Part shown: piece after piece, positions 35,657-45,273 of the stretch
Numbering within the stretch: position 1 is the first letter of the stretch
Layout: the number at the start of each line of letters is the position of its first letter
Assembly (NCBI GenBank): GCA_900143635.1
Contig: FREY01000004.1
Coordinates: 408,097 to 472,096, forward strand
Source: Rhodobacteraceae bacterium Alg231-04
GTDB lineage: Bacteria; Pseudomonadota; Alphaproteobacteria; Rhodobacterales; Rhodobacteraceae
Reading direction: 5' to 3'
Length of the DNA stretch: 64,000 nucleotides
Notes under the pieces: generated by a model
What the model was told of the DNA's origin: nothing
Databases searched by the model: none
Seen by the model: only the letters and a program-made list of their open reading frames with translations
Position numbers and translations under genes: made by a program

Positions 35657-35790
35657 TCGTATACTCCATTATTATTTTGCCGTAGCGGACTGAAAAAGAT
35701 CGCCAGTTCTCCGGCCTCCCGCCAACAAAAGTCGTTGAATATATTGCCTCGGAATAGGCTTCCTGGGTGATCTCCTCTTTTGTCTTGCCG

Positions 35791-37038
35791 TCAATCATCG
35801 TTCAACGTGTCGGGTAAGTACACTGATTTCGCGTCATTTTTACGAACACCTAAGCGGCGTGCCCGCAGCAAAGCGCGGCGCCACAAATTTTTACTGTCTG
35901 CGGGGACGCGGGTTGAAAACTGCGCTTCGCCCAAAGCGGCCAGCATTTCATTGGTCTGCGGTTTGGTGTCATTTGACTGCGCGTCGGGCAGGCGGTCCAA
36001 CCATGTGGCCGTTGCGGATTGCGCAGCAAACAGGTTACGGGCGGACAATGCCGCCAGAATCTTTCTGTGCGCGTATCTCTGGCTTTGCATATAGCGCGCC
36101 TGCCACAGTTTCATTCGCGTTTTCACCGGTGGCGCAGCAACGCGATATAGTTTCCAAAAACCAGCTCCTGCACATAATGCGGTCAAAACCCAAACGATGA
36201 TCTTGGCCGGACTGGGCGGCACAGGAGGCGGCGGCGAAATGGACAGTGGTACGGCTGGAAGCACCGCTGTTTTGACGGTGGCGGACGACAGATCGTACCA
36301 AGCCAGAGCGATTTCCGGCAGTTCTGTTGATCCTTCACCCACAGCCACATAGCTCACCTGTTCAATTCGTCGACCCGCCAGTTTCCCTCTGTCCTCGGTT
36401 TCCTCGGACCGGATTTCAGCGGGATAAGCGCGCAAAGCGGCGCTGGGGCTGTCGGTGGCCAACAGTCGGGGCAAAAGGATCGGTGTGGTTCCCGAAATTG
36501 TCGCGGTGACTGTACGGGTGATTGCGTCGCCCGCGTTGAGTTCGGGCCCGCCTTCGATTGTCTGTTCAAGTTCAAGCCCAGCAGCCAGAACCGGTGGGTC
36601 GAGATCGGCGGCGGCTTCGGGGACTGTGGCCCGCAGCTGTAGCGCGGGCAGGGGGACCAGCGCCTGTTGTGGCGTGGAGATGTCATCGCCGGCCCAGGTG
36701 ACCAGTACTTCGGCTGCAGGCAGGCTGTAACGGCCTTCTTGCAACGGAATTATGCGGTATCGGCGGGACACGCCGGACCAGCTGTCGCCATCGATGCGGC
36801 GCGACAGGGGCGATCCCGAGCGGGGCGGCAATTGCACCAGAAGACCGGCCTGATCAAAATCAGGAAACTGCGGTGGCACGGGCATGAATGTTGAGACCAG
36901 CACTTCGATTGTCAAAAACAGCGGCTGGCCAACGGCCGTTTTTTCTGACGACAAAGTGGCGGTGACCAAAGGTCGGGTTTCGCTCTGCGCGGCCATCGGC
37001 GACAGGACAAGAAAAAAGAGAAACGCGCCCAGCCTCAT
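35791..37038 (-). CDS. batD: BatD-like exported protein
   Basis: The 415-residue protein has a signal peptide (residues 1-18), beta-rich repeated domains of BatD type with LVTATLSSEKTAVGQPLFLTIEV and VVPLQ-like EGRYSLPAAEVLV, a single transmembrane helix near residue 290 (IIVWVLTALCAGAGFWKLY) and a cytoplasmic tail. BatD belongs to the aerotolerance (Bat) operons; it is the last gene here, overlapping the previous one by four bases. The tail RRALLRARRLGVRKNDAKSVYL is less conserved. Confidence 0.85.
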   Translation of the reverse strand: MRLGAFLFFLVLSPMAAQSETRPLVTATLSSEKTAVGQPLFLTIEVLVSTFMPVPPQFPDFDQAGLLVQLPPRSGSPLSRRIDGDSWSGVSRRYRIIPLQEGRYSLPAAEVLVTWAGDDISTPQQALVPLPALQLRATVPEAAADLDPPVLAAGLELEQTIEGGPELNAGDAITRTVTATISGTTPILLPRLLATDSPSAALRAYPAEIRSEETEDRGKLAGRRIEQVSYVAVGEGSTELPEIALAWYDLSSATVKTAVLPAVPLSISPPPPVPPSPAKIIVWVLTALCAGAGFWKLYRVAAPPVKTRMKLWQARYMQSQRYAHRKILAALSARNLFAAQSATATWLDRLPDAQSNDTKPQTNEMLAALGEAQFSTRVPADSKNLWRRALLRARRLGVRKNDAKSVYLPDTLNDD

Positions 37039-38546
37039 TTTGACTGCCCATCCTGCAGGAACCGCAACCGCAGAAAGCTGCCCATGTCTGTGTCGATGCT
37101 GTCAATCCACTGATCTGCGGTCTGGGGCAGCTCTTCTTCAGTTTCGGCCCGGATCTCGGTATCGGCGCCGCGCTCTGCCTCATTGTCAAAAACAATGTCG
37201 TCGGCGCCGATCCCGCTGTCTTCGCCGGTGTCAGATTGGGCGCGTGTGCCTTCGATATAGTTCAATATCTCCTTGGCGGTCGCCAGATTATGCTTGGCGT
37301 TAGGGTCGCCGGGGCGCAGTGTCAAAGCGCGCTCATAGGCGGCAATGCCGGGGCGATACTCGCGGTTTCGGATGCGGCTCATGCCTTCGCCCATTGCCGC
37401 CTCATAATCGTCGATACGGGCGAAAATCTCGGCCGCTTCGGGGTAACGACCCGATTTCATCAGAGCGTGGGCTTTTCGCATCGGGTCCTCGAATAGATCT
37501 GCCGCTTGTGAGAACTCCTTGTCATCCATGGCCATCTGCCCCTGCTGATCGGGGGTGAAGAACCAGTCCTTCCAGCCTGCGGCCTGAACCGATTGAGGCA
37601 TCAACGCGGGCAGCAGCAACAGGGCCACGGCCCAGCGCATGGTCCATCCGCGCCGGAACCAGGCCAATGACAGCAAGGCCGCAGGCCAGGCCAGCCACCA
37701 GCCTCGATCCTGCCACTTCAGCCGGTCATCCCCGGCCAGAGCCGCGACATAGGCCTGATCTAGCCAGCGTTCGATCTGCTGCAGATCGCTGCTGTCGGCT
37801 GTCATGTGCTGGACCCGCGCGCCTGTGATCTGATCGAGATGCGGCAGGGCCAGATCCTGAGGGCCGGCGATCAAGAAAAACACCGCCTGACGCGGATCCG
37901 TGTTTGCCGCCAGGGCTGCGGCATCGGCAGGGTTGAAATCGTCCAGAACAAACAAGACCGCGCCGGGTATTTCCGACGTGGAAAGGATGTCCAGACCCAT
38001 TTGCCAGGCAAGGCCGGGGGCATCGCCGGCCACCGGCATGATTTCGGGCGACAGGGATTCCAGCAGCGGACGCAGAATATTGGCATCCTGCGTAAGCGGC
38101 GCCACCTGATGGGCCGATCCGGCATAGGCCAAGAGCGCAGTCCGTCCGCCCGCCCGCTCGGAAACCAGATCGCGTAGTTTGAAACGCGCGCGGTCCAATC
38201 GTGACGGCGCCAAATCGGTGTTTTCCATGCTGGGGGTGATCTTCAAGGCGACCACCAGCGGCGCGGATCCGGATAACAGCGGATTTGGGGCGCGGGTCCA
38301 GCTGGGCCCGGCGGCGGCCAGCGCCATTAGCACCACCCCAAGCATGACCCCGTCATTGGGCTGAATGCGCCCCGACCGGCCCAGGGCGGTCTGCAGCACA
38401 GCGGCCAGATGCGGAGCAATTCCGGGTGGCGGGGTGCCGTCAGCGCGGTCGCGGCGCCGAATGATCGCCCAAAGCACGCCGGTCACCGGAAGTGCGAGCA
38501 GCCACAGCGGCCTGATAAAGTGAAAATACTGAAGGTTATCAATCAT
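37035..38546 (-). CDS. BatB/BatC fusion: VWA domain plus TPR repeats
   Basis: The 503-residue protein starts with a transmembrane helix (residues 11-28), then a von Willebrand A domain (about 85-260), another helix (about 285-325) and C-terminal TPR repeats (about 335-435, with KAHALMKSGRYPEAAEIFARI and YRPGIAAYERALTLRPGDPNAKHNLA). It therefore combines the parts elsewhere encoded as BatB and BatC. The MIDAS motif is degenerate: where DxSxS is expected the sequence is KITPSM, so metal-dependent binding may be lost. An acidic tail ends the protein. Start and stop overlap both neighbours. Confidence 0.85.
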   Translation of the reverse strand: MIDNLQYFHFIRPLWLLALPVTGVLWAIIRRRDRADGTPPPGIAPHLAAVLQTALGRSGRIQPNDGVMLGVVLMALAAAGPSWTRAPNPLLSGSAPLVVALKITPSMENTDLAPSRLDRARFKLRDLVSERAGGRTALLAYAGSAHQVAPLTQDANILRPLLESLSPEIMPVAGDAPGLAWQMGLDILSTSEIPGAVLFVLDDFNPADAAALAANTDPRQAVFFLIAGPQDLALPHLDQITGARVQHMTADSSDLQQIERWLDQAYVAALAGDDRLKWQDRGWWLAWPAALLSLAWFRRGWTMRWAVALLLLPALMPQSVQAAGWKDWFFTPDQQGQMAMDDKEFSQAADLFEDPMRKAHALMKSGRYPEAAEIFARIDDYEAAMGEGMSRIRNREYRPGIAAYERALTLRPGDPNAKHNLATAKEILNYIEGTRAQSDTGEDSGIGADDIVFDNEAERGADTEIRAETEEELPQTADQWIDSIDTDMGSFLRLRFLQDGQSK

Positions 38547-39529
38547 TACAGCCGTGCCCTTCGTCTGGTCGACAGGGTCATATAGGCGGCCAGCGTCAGG
38601 ACCAGAACGGTCGCCAGACCCAGCGGAATATGGGCAAGGCTGTCAGAGGGTCGAAAGGTCTGGGTGCTGACCAGCCGTGGTGTCTGGGCATCAATCTGCT
38701 GGTAGACCTGCTCCAATGCGGCCGCATCATCGGCATAGAAATAGGTTCCGCCGGTTTGATTGGCGATCCGTTCCAGTAAATCCAGATCGACGCGGTTCTC
38801 TCCGCTGCCGCGCGGATCACCAACGCCGATGGTGGTGATAATGACACCGCGATTGGCGGCGATGTCGGCCGCGTTTGCCGGGGTCATGCGCGATGAGGTG
38901 TCGGCGCCATCGCTGAGCAACAACAGCAGCCGGTCTTCAACATCGCTGGCCTCAAAGCTTCGGATGGCAAGCCCGATGGCATCGCCCAGCGCGGTGTTGG
39001 GCCCGGCCATGCCAACCTCGGTTTGATCCAGAAAGCCGATGAGGGAGTCCAGATCTTCGGTGAAGGGGGCCTGCACAAAGGCCCGGGTGCCAAATATGAT
39101 CAGCGAAATCCGATCATCGCTGCGCGACTGGATGAACCCCTTCAATACGTCTTTGACAGCCTCCAAACGCTGGCTGAGCTGCCCGTCGGTTCCTTCAAAG
39201 TCGCGTTCGTCCATGGAGCCGGAAATATCAAGCGCCAGAACAATATCGCGGGCCGATGTCTCGGTTGTCACCGGTTCGCCCAGTCGTTCAGGGCGCGCCA
39301 GCGACAGCACAATCAGGAACCAGGTCAGTGTCGCGACCACCATCTGCAGCTTGCGGCGCGTCAGGACCACGGTGCCCGCCTGCGGGGTGATATCTGCCGC
39401 AACGGTCAGCCTGCGAAAAAATGGAACACGCACCGCCCGGGCCCGGTCTTTATGGGGCGGCACAAAACGCCAGACCAGCAAAGGGGCTGGCAATAGCAAT
39501 AACAATAGGGGGGCAGCCAAATCTAACAT
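38546..39529 (-). CDS. batA: BatA-like VWA membrane protein
   Basis: The 327-residue protein has an N-terminal BatA membrane segment (MLDLAAPLLLLLLPAPLLVWRF), a helix near residue 60 and a VWA domain with an intact MIDAS: DIVLALDISGSMDERDF, then LSDGADTSS. A C-terminal helix (about 300-320) anchors it. I chose the ATG at 39529, overlapping the stop of the DUF4381 gene; 9 extra upstream residues are unlikely. It is the partner of the degenerate BatB/C protein. Confidence 0.88.
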   Translation of the reverse strand: MLDLAAPLLLLLLPAPLLVWRFVPPHKDRARAVRVPFFRRLTVAADITPQAGTVVLTRRKLQMVVATLTWFLIVLSLARPERLGEPVTTETSARDIVLALDISGSMDERDFEGTDGQLSQRLEAVKDVLKGFIQSRSDDRISLIIFGTRAFVQAPFTEDLDSLIGFLDQTEVGMAGPNTALGDAIGLAIRSFEASDVEDRLLLLLSDGADTSSRMTPANAADIAANRGVIITTIGVGDPRGSGENRVDLDLLERIANQTGGTYFYADDAAALEQVYQQIDAQTPRLVSTQTFRPSDSLAHIPLGLATVLVLTLAAYMTLSTRRRARL

Positions 39530-39996
39530 GCCGGCCTCTGGTGCGTTTCGACCCACTGCCGCGCCATCTGAGCAAGTTCGGCATTGCGCCTTGGGTTCAG
39601 TTCAAAAGGTCCATGGATCAATGCAGAGGACGCGGTCTCGGAAAGCTGAATACCTTCAGCGGTCTGCGACAGGAACTCAATCCATTCCTCCCCATGGAGA
39701 CCGGCAACGTCTTCGCGGGGAAACGCATACAGAGCGGTGCGCCGCAGGATCAAAGCCACCGTTGCGGCATTGGCTCCTGCGGCATCTAACTCGTCCAAGG
39801 CGGCCTTTCTGTAGGCGTTGGCACGGTGGTGTGCGAAAAATTTCCAGCAGGCGCGCAGGCCAAGCACCAAGAGACCAAAGGCGACAACCCACCAGCCGAC
39901 AGTTTGCGGTAGCATCATCACCGGATCAGGATCCGCCATGGGTACCAGCCTGTCGATCAGTACCGTGAGGTTCACGAGGGGCTCGGGACTACTCAT
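39523..39996 (-). CDS. DUF4381 small membrane protein of the Bat operon
   Basis: The 157-residue protein has a transmembrane helix (about residues 32-50, TVGWWVVAFGLLVLGLRACW) and a cytoplasmic part with RKAALDELDAAGANAATVALILRRTALYAFPREDVAGLHGEEWIEFL, as in DUF4381. It always accompanies DUF58, VWA and MoxR genes. Its job is not known; it may hold the BatA/B complex together. Overlaps with both neighbours indicate translational coupling. Confidence 0.85.
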   Translation of the reverse strand: MSSPEPLVNLTVLIDRLVPMADPDPVMMLPQTVGWWVVAFGLLVLGLRACWKFFAHHRANAYRKAALDELDAAGANAATVALILRRTALYAFPREDVAGLHGEEWIEFLSQTAEGIQLSETASSALIHGPFELNPRRNAELAQMARQWVETHQRPAC

Positions 39997-40940
39997 TTTG
40001 CACCGCGATGCCCAAAGTGTTCCAGCATCTGCGGCAGTGCCGGCCTGTCTGTATAAAGGCGCATCAGAGGGATGCCATATTTGGCGGACCAGGTGTTGAG
40101 GGTGTTCAGCCGTGCCTGCAGCGTGGTTTCGATCCGGGCCCGAAGCGCTGGGTTTGTCAGGTCAAGGTCAGCTTGCAGCGAGCCATCCGACACAGAGAGG
40201 CGGTGACGTGGCAGAGTGCGGTCTGCCGGGTCGCGGATCTGAACCAGTATCAGATCACCCCGATGCGCCAATTTGCGGATGGAGGGTTCAGCTTCCTCTG
40301 CCAGCCCGTTGAAATCAGAAAATAATATCACCATTCCATTGCTGGGCGAAAGACGGGCAGCGCGATCAATGATCTTATTCGCGTCGATCGTCCCTTCGGG
40401 CAACCCGGCATGCAGCGCCTGCGATGCGCGGGCAATATCGGTCAGCATTCGGTTCAATCCACGGCTGCCGCGCCGCGCACGGTGCTCCCGGATCTGATCA
40501 TCGCCAAAGACCAAGCCACCGACACGGTCACCCTGCGCCACCAGACGGTGGGCAGCGATTGCTGCGGCCTGTGCGGCGATGACGGATTTCATCGCATAGA
40601 CTGTGCCAAAAAACATCGATACCCGCTGATCCACCAGCAATAGCGACGGGCGGTCGCGTTCTTCGGTGTAGACGCGCACATGGGGGGTGCCGGTGCGGGC
40701 GGTGACACGCCAGTCTATGGTGCGTGGATCGTCGCCGGGCAGATAGGAACGCAATTCTTCGAAATTCAATCCGCGCCCGCGCAGTCGGGAGGTGTGCCGC
40801 CCGTTCAATATGGAGCCCGAAGGCTGCTTGGGAAGCAGGCTGATCCGCCGTGCCGGCCCGGCCAGTGCCCGAAGATCGCTGAGGCTGGCATGGATCCGCG
40901 GATCCAGTGCGGGGCTGTGGTGGCTTGTTGAACTGGACAT
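39993..40940 (-). CDS. DUF58 domain protein
   Basis: The 315-residue protein carries the DUF58 core LRSYLPGDDPRTIDWRVTARTGTPHVRVYTEERDRPSLLLVDQRVSMFFG (about residues 55-105), which resembles a VWA fold. No membrane helix is evident, unlike some DUF58 proteins. It is the second gene after MoxR. DUF58 proteins are regular partners of MoxR ATPases; the mechanism is not established. Confidence 0.9.
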   Translation of the reverse strand: MSSSTSHHSPALDPRIHASLSDLRALAGPARRISLLPKQPSGSILNGRHTSRLRGRGLNFEELRSYLPGDDPRTIDWRVTARTGTPHVRVYTEERDRPSLLLVDQRVSMFFGTVYAMKSVIAAQAAAIAAHRLVAQGDRVGGLVFGDDQIREHRARRGSRGLNRMLTDIARASQALHAGLPEGTIDANKIIDRAARLSPSNGMVILFSDFNGLAEEAEPSIRKLAHRGDLILVQIRDPADRTLPRHRLSVSDGSLQADLDLTNPALRARIETTLQARLNTLNTWSAKYGIPLMRLYTDRPALPQMLEHFGHRGAK

Positions 40941-40966
40941 GACAAGTCCTTGTGAATACGCCTGAA

Positions 40967-41959
40967 TTAAGGGTGCGCCACTTGCTTTAACATCTCTCGG
41001 GTCACGTCATCCCGGCTGATACCGTCACCCTGTGCCTCAAAACTGAGGGTCAGGCGATGACGGAACACATCCGGGGCCACGGCGCGGATATCCAACGGAT
41101 CAACATAATCGCGCCCCTCCAGCCAGGCATGGGCGCGCCCAGCCTTGTCCAGCGCCAGCGAAGCACGCGGGCTGGCACCAATTTCGATCCAACGATGCAG
41201 GTTATCCCCCAGCCCTTGGGGCGACCGGGTGGCATGGACTAGATCCGCCATATACCGCTCCATCGCCGGGGCGACATGAATGGCAGCAATCTCGTTGCGC
41301 GCCTCAAACACCGCCTGTTGCGGCACCGGCGGCGGCTTTGATCCGCTGGCGGTTTTGCCAGCCTGTTCCTGCAGCGCGGCGATTTCTTCGTCGCGAACCA
41401 GCTGAATGACCCGGACCTCATCCTCGACCGGCGGATAATGCACTGTCACATGCAGCAAAAACCGATCCATCTGCGCCTCGGGCAGCGGGTAGGTGCCTTC
41501 CTGTTCAATCGGGTTTTGTGTGGCCATCACGATGAACAGCGGTTCCATCTTATGGGTCTTGCCAGCGACGGTGACCTGCCGTTCCTCCATCGCCTCCAGA
41601 AGAGCGGCCTGCACTTTGGCTGGGGCACGGTTGATCTCGTCTGCCAGAACGATATTTGCGAAAATCGGGCCGGGATCGAAACGGAACACACCACCTTCGG
41701 GTGTTTGGTTGTAGACTTCTGATCCGGTGACATCAGATGGCAGTAGGTCTGGGGTGAACTGGACGCGGCTAAAGTCTGCATCAAGGTTCTTGGCCATGGA
41801 TTTGACGGCGCGGGTCTTGGCAAGCCCTGGCAGGCCTTCGATCAGTAGGTTCCCGTTGGCAAGAAGACCGATTGTCAGACGCGTGATCACATCTTCCTGC
41901 CCGATGATCGATGTTTTCATACGGGCCTGCAGATCCAAGATCTGATCTCTTGCACTCAT
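40967..41959 (-). CDS. MoxR-type AAA+ ATPase
   Basis: The 330-residue cytosolic ATPase has Walker A GLPGLAKT near residue 46, Walker B IVLADEINRAPAK, sensor 1 FIVMATQNPIEQEGTYPLPEAQMDRF and the arginine finger region. MoxR ATPases act as chaperones in insertion of metals or in maturing VWA-protein complexes. I chose ATG 41959 because similarity begins with MSARDQILDLQARM; the longer reading from 42271 would run over the divergent promoter. It is the first gene of the six-gene Bat operon. Confidence 0.92.
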   Translation of the reverse strand: MSARDQILDLQARMKTSIIGQEDVITRLTIGLLANGNLLIEGLPGLAKTRAVKSMAKNLDADFSRVQFTPDLLPSDVTGSEVYNQTPEGGVFRFDPGPIFANIVLADEINRAPAKVQAALLEAMEERQVTVAGKTHKMEPLFIVMATQNPIEQEGTYPLPEAQMDRFLLHVTVHYPPVEDEVRVIQLVRDEEIAALQEQAGKTASGSKPPPVPQQAVFEARNEIAAIHVAPAMERYMADLVHATRSPQGLGDNLHRWIEIGASPRASLALDKAGRAHAWLEGRDYVDPLDIRAVAPDVFRHRLTLSFEAQGDGISRDDVTREMLKQVAHP

Positions 41960-42107
41960 TACATCACCGTCACTGTGTCTCTTACCAAAGATGAGCATGC
42001 CGCAAAGCTGCGCATGCATGCAAGCGGGAAAGGTGTATAACGTTGGGACAGAAGCTATAGAGTGCAGGGAGTTAAAGCGTGCGACAGGTAATCCGGCAGG
42101 AGGGGAA
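41960..42107. promoter_or_regulatory. divergent promoter region between the Bat operon and the BrkB gene
   Basis: The 148 bases separate the divergently transcribed moxR and BrkB-family genes and must hold both promoters. An AGGAGGGGAA ribosome-binding site stands before the plus-strand ATG at 42108. No operator is recognised; the inverted pair GCATGC...GCATGCATGC at about 41996-42020 is the only palindromic feature I notice. Confidence 0.5.
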
Positions 42108-42965
42108 ATGGCTGTAATCACTCTATGGCTGCAGGCATTGAAAGAGGCTGTGGGGCGGTTTAACCGCAAGAACGGTTGGGTGCTGAGCAGCCATGTCGCC
42201 ATGTCGATGATGCTGGCGCTGTTTCCTTTCGTTCTGTTCACTGTGGCGCTGGCGGGGGCAGTGGCGGGCATGCTGTCGCAGGGGGCCCAGCTGGACGATA
42301 TGGTGGAATTGGTCTTTGGCTCCTGGCCTGATGCGGTGGCCGACCCGATCGTAACCGAGCTCTATGCGGTGCTTGAGGTCTCGGGCTCGCGCTTAATGAC
42401 CGTGGGCGGTGTGCTGGCGCTGTATTTCGCCTCTAATGGGGTGGACGCGGTACGCGTGGCGATGACGCAGGCCTACCGGGACGAGGATCCCCGGCCATTT
42501 TGGAAATCCCGAGCCCTGTGTCTGCTGTTTGTTGTTCTGGGCGGCGCCGGGATCATGGCAGCCGCCGTGGCCGAGATCATCTTCCCAATATATGTGCATG
42601 TTGTAAAAGAATACTTCCCGCAGATCCCGCTTGGAACTTACTGGGAGGCACAGGTAGGGCGCGTGCTCGTGGCCTTGATGCCGGTACTGGCGGTGATGGC
42701 CTGTCACATATGGTTGCCAGGTCACCGGCACGGCTGGCGTCAGATCCTGCCGGGGGTCGGGCTGACCGTTGTTCTTTGGTCGGCTGCAGGCTGGGGCTTT
42801 GCGGCCTATGTAGGTGGCTTTGCCAGCTATTCGGCCACCTATGCGGGGCTGGCAGGCGCAATGGCGGCGTTGATTTTCCTTTACCTTAACGCTGCAATCC
42901 TCATCTTAGGGGCAGAATTCAATGGCGCATTGATCCAGAAAAAGAATGCCGTCGTCATCAAGTAA
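42108..42965 (+). CDS. YihY/BrkB-family membrane protein
   Basis: The 285-residue protein has about six transmembrane helices, with family marks HVAMSMMLALFPFVLFTVALAG (residues about 26-47), LASNGVDAVRVAMTQAYRDEDPRPFW and the terminal SATYAGLAGAMAALIFLYLNAAILILGAEFNGAL. The family was once called ribonuclease BN by mistake and its role is unknown. The start follows AGGAGGGGAA. The cytochrome gene starts 15 bases after its stop, so the two are co-transcribed. Confidence 0.88.
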   Translation: MAVITLWLQALKEAVGRFNRKNGWVLSSHVAMSMMLALFPFVLFTVALAGAVAGMLSQGAQLDDMVELVFGSWPDAVADPIVTELYAVLEVSGSRLMTVGGVLALYFASNGVDAVRVAMTQAYRDEDPRPFWKSRALCLLFVVLGGAGIMAAAVAEIIFPIYVHVVKEYFPQIPLGTYWEAQVGRVLVALMPVLAVMACHIWLPGHRHGWRQILPGVGLTVVLWSAAGWGFAAYVGGFASYSATYAGLAGAMAALIFLYLNAAILILGAEFNGALIQKKNAVVIK

Positions 42966-42980
42966 GGGTCGGGTTGGTTT

Positions 42981-44897
42981 ATGAATTTTTGGTTGAAATC
43001 TACCATTCAAGCCTTTGGTTTTTATATTTTAACATCCATATCCAGCTTTGCGCAGGATGCCGTATTTGTTGGGTCCGAGGCCTGTGTGGGCTGCCATCAG
43101 GAACAATCGGCCGACTGGGAAGGTTCGCACCATGCGCAGGCCTGGACACCGGCGACCGACAGGCATGTTCTGGGCGATTTTGACGATGCCCGATACCAGC
43201 ACGATGGCGTCTCTTATGTGTTCACAACGCGTAACGATGCCTATTTCGTTGAGGTGAGCGAGCCCAATGGCGCTGTGTTTACCCACCAGATCCACTCGGT
43301 TGCGGGTTTTACCCCGCTTCAACAATACCTTATCGAAACCGCTTCGGGCACGGTGCAGAGTTTTGATGTGGTCTGGGACACGCTGGCAGAGCGCTGGTAT
43401 CATCTGTACCCCGATCAATCCCTACCGCTGGGCGACGGGCTGCACTGGTCCGGCCCCTATAAGAACTGGAATGCACGATGTGCCGAATGTCACGCAACGG
43501 ATTATCAGCGAAATTTCGGAGCAAAGAGTAATAAATACAGATCGACCTTTGCCGAAACGGGCGTCGGCTGCGAAAGCTGCCATGGACCGGGCTCGGCACA
43601 TTTGCGACAGGCAGAGCAGGGCGAGGGCTGGGAGGCGGATTTTGGTTTTTCTGCCGATACCCGCAACGCGCAACAGGTGATGGAGCAATGCGCTGGCTGT
43701 CATTCACGGCGTGAACCTCTGACCGGGGGCAGCCCCTTGCCCGGAACGGATTTTCACGATGCCTACCGTTTGGCGTGGCTGTCACCGGGGCTGTATCACC
43801 CGGATGGTCAGATCAAGGATGAGGTCTATGTCTGGGGATCGTTCCTTCAGTCGAAAATGCAGCGGCGCGGGGTGACATGCCTGAACTGTCATGATGCACA
43901 CACTGGCGATTTGCGGGCCGAAGGTAGTGCGGTCTGCGCTCAATGCCACTCTGCGGCGGGCAATCCGGAGTTTCCCACTCTGGCGCTCAAGGACTACGAC
44001 AGCAGCACGCACAGCCGTCATGCCGAGGGCACCGCCGGGGCGGCCTGTATATCGTGCCATATGATCGAACGCACCTATATGGGCACCGATGGGCGGCACG
44101 ATCACAGCTTCCGCATTCCGCGCCCTGATCTGGCTGCCCAGTCACAAAGCCCGGACGCCTGTACCGATTGCCATACCGATCAAAGCCCGGCCTGGGCGGC
44201 CGAGCGTATTTCCAATTGGTTCCCGAACTCAAACCATCGCGGCGCCCATTACGGCACGGTTTTTGCCACTGCACGACAGAGGCCACAGGCGGTTCCGGAT
44301 GATCTGATGGCGATAGCACGGGATCGGGATCAATCGGGTATTGTCCGGGCGACAGCCTTGTTTCTGCTGCAACCGGTGATGACAGCGGATCTGGCGGCAG
44401 AGATGGCCGACCTGTTGGGCAATAGTGATCCGCTGGTGCAATCCGCGGCGGTTTCGGCGCAGCGCGCCGCGCCCCATGCAGACCGGATTACCCGCCTGTT
44501 GCCGCTGCTGCACAATGCGCCCCGGATGGTTCGATTCGCCGTGGCCCGCAGTTTGCTGGACGCCCCGGCTGAATTGCTGTCGGCCAGTCAGGCGGCCCTG
44601 CTGCGCTCTGCGGTGCAGGATTGGCAGCGCTCCCTTGCGACCAAGCTGGATTTCCCGGAAACCCATATGGTGCTGGGCGGCATGGCGATGACCCTGCGCA
44701 ACCTGCCGGCCGCACAGGCCGCCTTTGGGACAACCGTGGCGCTGGATCCCCAACGCGCCGAGGCTTGGTCGGCCCTTGTCAGGCTGACCGCTGCGGCCGA
44801 GGGTAATGCAGAGGCGATGAGGGTTGTGAAACGCGCCTTGAAAGTGATCCCCGATGACCCGGTCCTGTTACAGCTGCAACAGGATTTGAACCCCTAG
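42981..44897 (+). CDS. exported octaheme cytochrome c with helical-repeat tail
   Basis: The 638-residue protein has a signal peptide (residues 1-25, ending SFAQDA) and eight CxxCH heme sites: CVGCH (35-39), CAECH, CESCH, CAGCH, CLNCH, CAQCH, CISCH and CTDCH, all in the first 400 residues. The ordering resembles cytochrome c554-like multiheme proteins. Residues about 440-540 look like HEAT repeats (AAEMADLLGNSDPLVQSAAVSAQRAA) and 560-638 like TPR. It probably acts in the periplasm as an electron-transfer protein or multiheme reductase; the substrate is unknown. It is coupled to the BrkB gene. Confidence 0.88.
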   Translation: MNFWLKSTIQAFGFYILTSISSFAQDAVFVGSEACVGCHQEQSADWEGSHHAQAWTPATDRHVLGDFDDARYQHDGVSYVFTTRNDAYFVEVSEPNGAVFTHQIHSVAGFTPLQQYLIETASGTVQSFDVVWDTLAERWYHLYPDQSLPLGDGLHWSGPYKNWNARCAECHATDYQRNFGAKSNKYRSTFAETGVGCESCHGPGSAHLRQAEQGEGWEADFGFSADTRNAQQVMEQCAGCHSRREPLTGGSPLPGTDFHDAYRLAWLSPGLYHPDGQIKDEVYVWGSFLQSKMQRRGVTCLNCHDAHTGDLRAEGSAVCAQCHSAAGNPEFPTLALKDYDSSTHSRHAEGTAGAACISCHMIERTYMGTDGRHDHSFRIPRPDLAAQSQSPDACTDCHTDQSPAWAAERISNWFPNSNHRGAHYGTVFATARQRPQAVPDDLMAIARDRDQSGIVRATALFLLQPVMTADLAAEMADLLGNSDPLVQSAAVSAQRAAPHADRITRLLPLLHNAPRMVRFAVARSLLDAPAELLSASQAALLRSAVQDWQRSLATKLDFPETHMVLGGMAMTLRNLPAAQAAFGTTVALDPQRAEAWSALVRLTAAAEGNAEAMRVVKRALKVIPDDPVLLQLQQDLNP

Positions 44898-45273
44898 GGC
44901 TTTTGTTTCCGGTTTACGGACAATTAGGCATTCCCGGCCATATTCTTGCCAATATCTGGTGTCAGTTCCGAAGGGAACAACGGACCGGAGAAAGCCCAGA
45001 ACGGGCGAGAGTGAGGCAGAATGTTGAAGATTGCAAAAGCAGTCGAACAGGTGAACTGGCTAGACCGGCTGGCGCGCAAAATCACGGGCCGCCGGTTGGC
45101 CACACATTCCAACAAGGCTGGTCAGGTCAGCCGGACCTGCGATGGGGCCTTGCCGGATACTTTCTTGCTGCGGGTCCTTGCCGAACGCTCTCTGTTGCCA
45201 GTGCGTTAAGGCGCATTCCAACACTGAGCGGGCAGGGCAGCCTTTCCACCCGTCCGGGAGCAACGACTGAAGG
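44898..45273. other. intergenic stretch, 376 bases
   Basis: The region between the cytochrome and rlmE (convergent stops) holds several weak frames. One at 45021 begins MLKIAKAVEQVNWLDRLARKI but loses coding character after 25 residues, so I do not call a gene. A clear T-rich terminator is not seen. Confidence 0.4.

Noticed and set aside
35568..35798. 76-residue minus-strand frame upstream of the sulfatase
   Set aside because: Its second half overlaps the sulfatase start in another frame and the first half has no family signature or clear ribosome-binding site.
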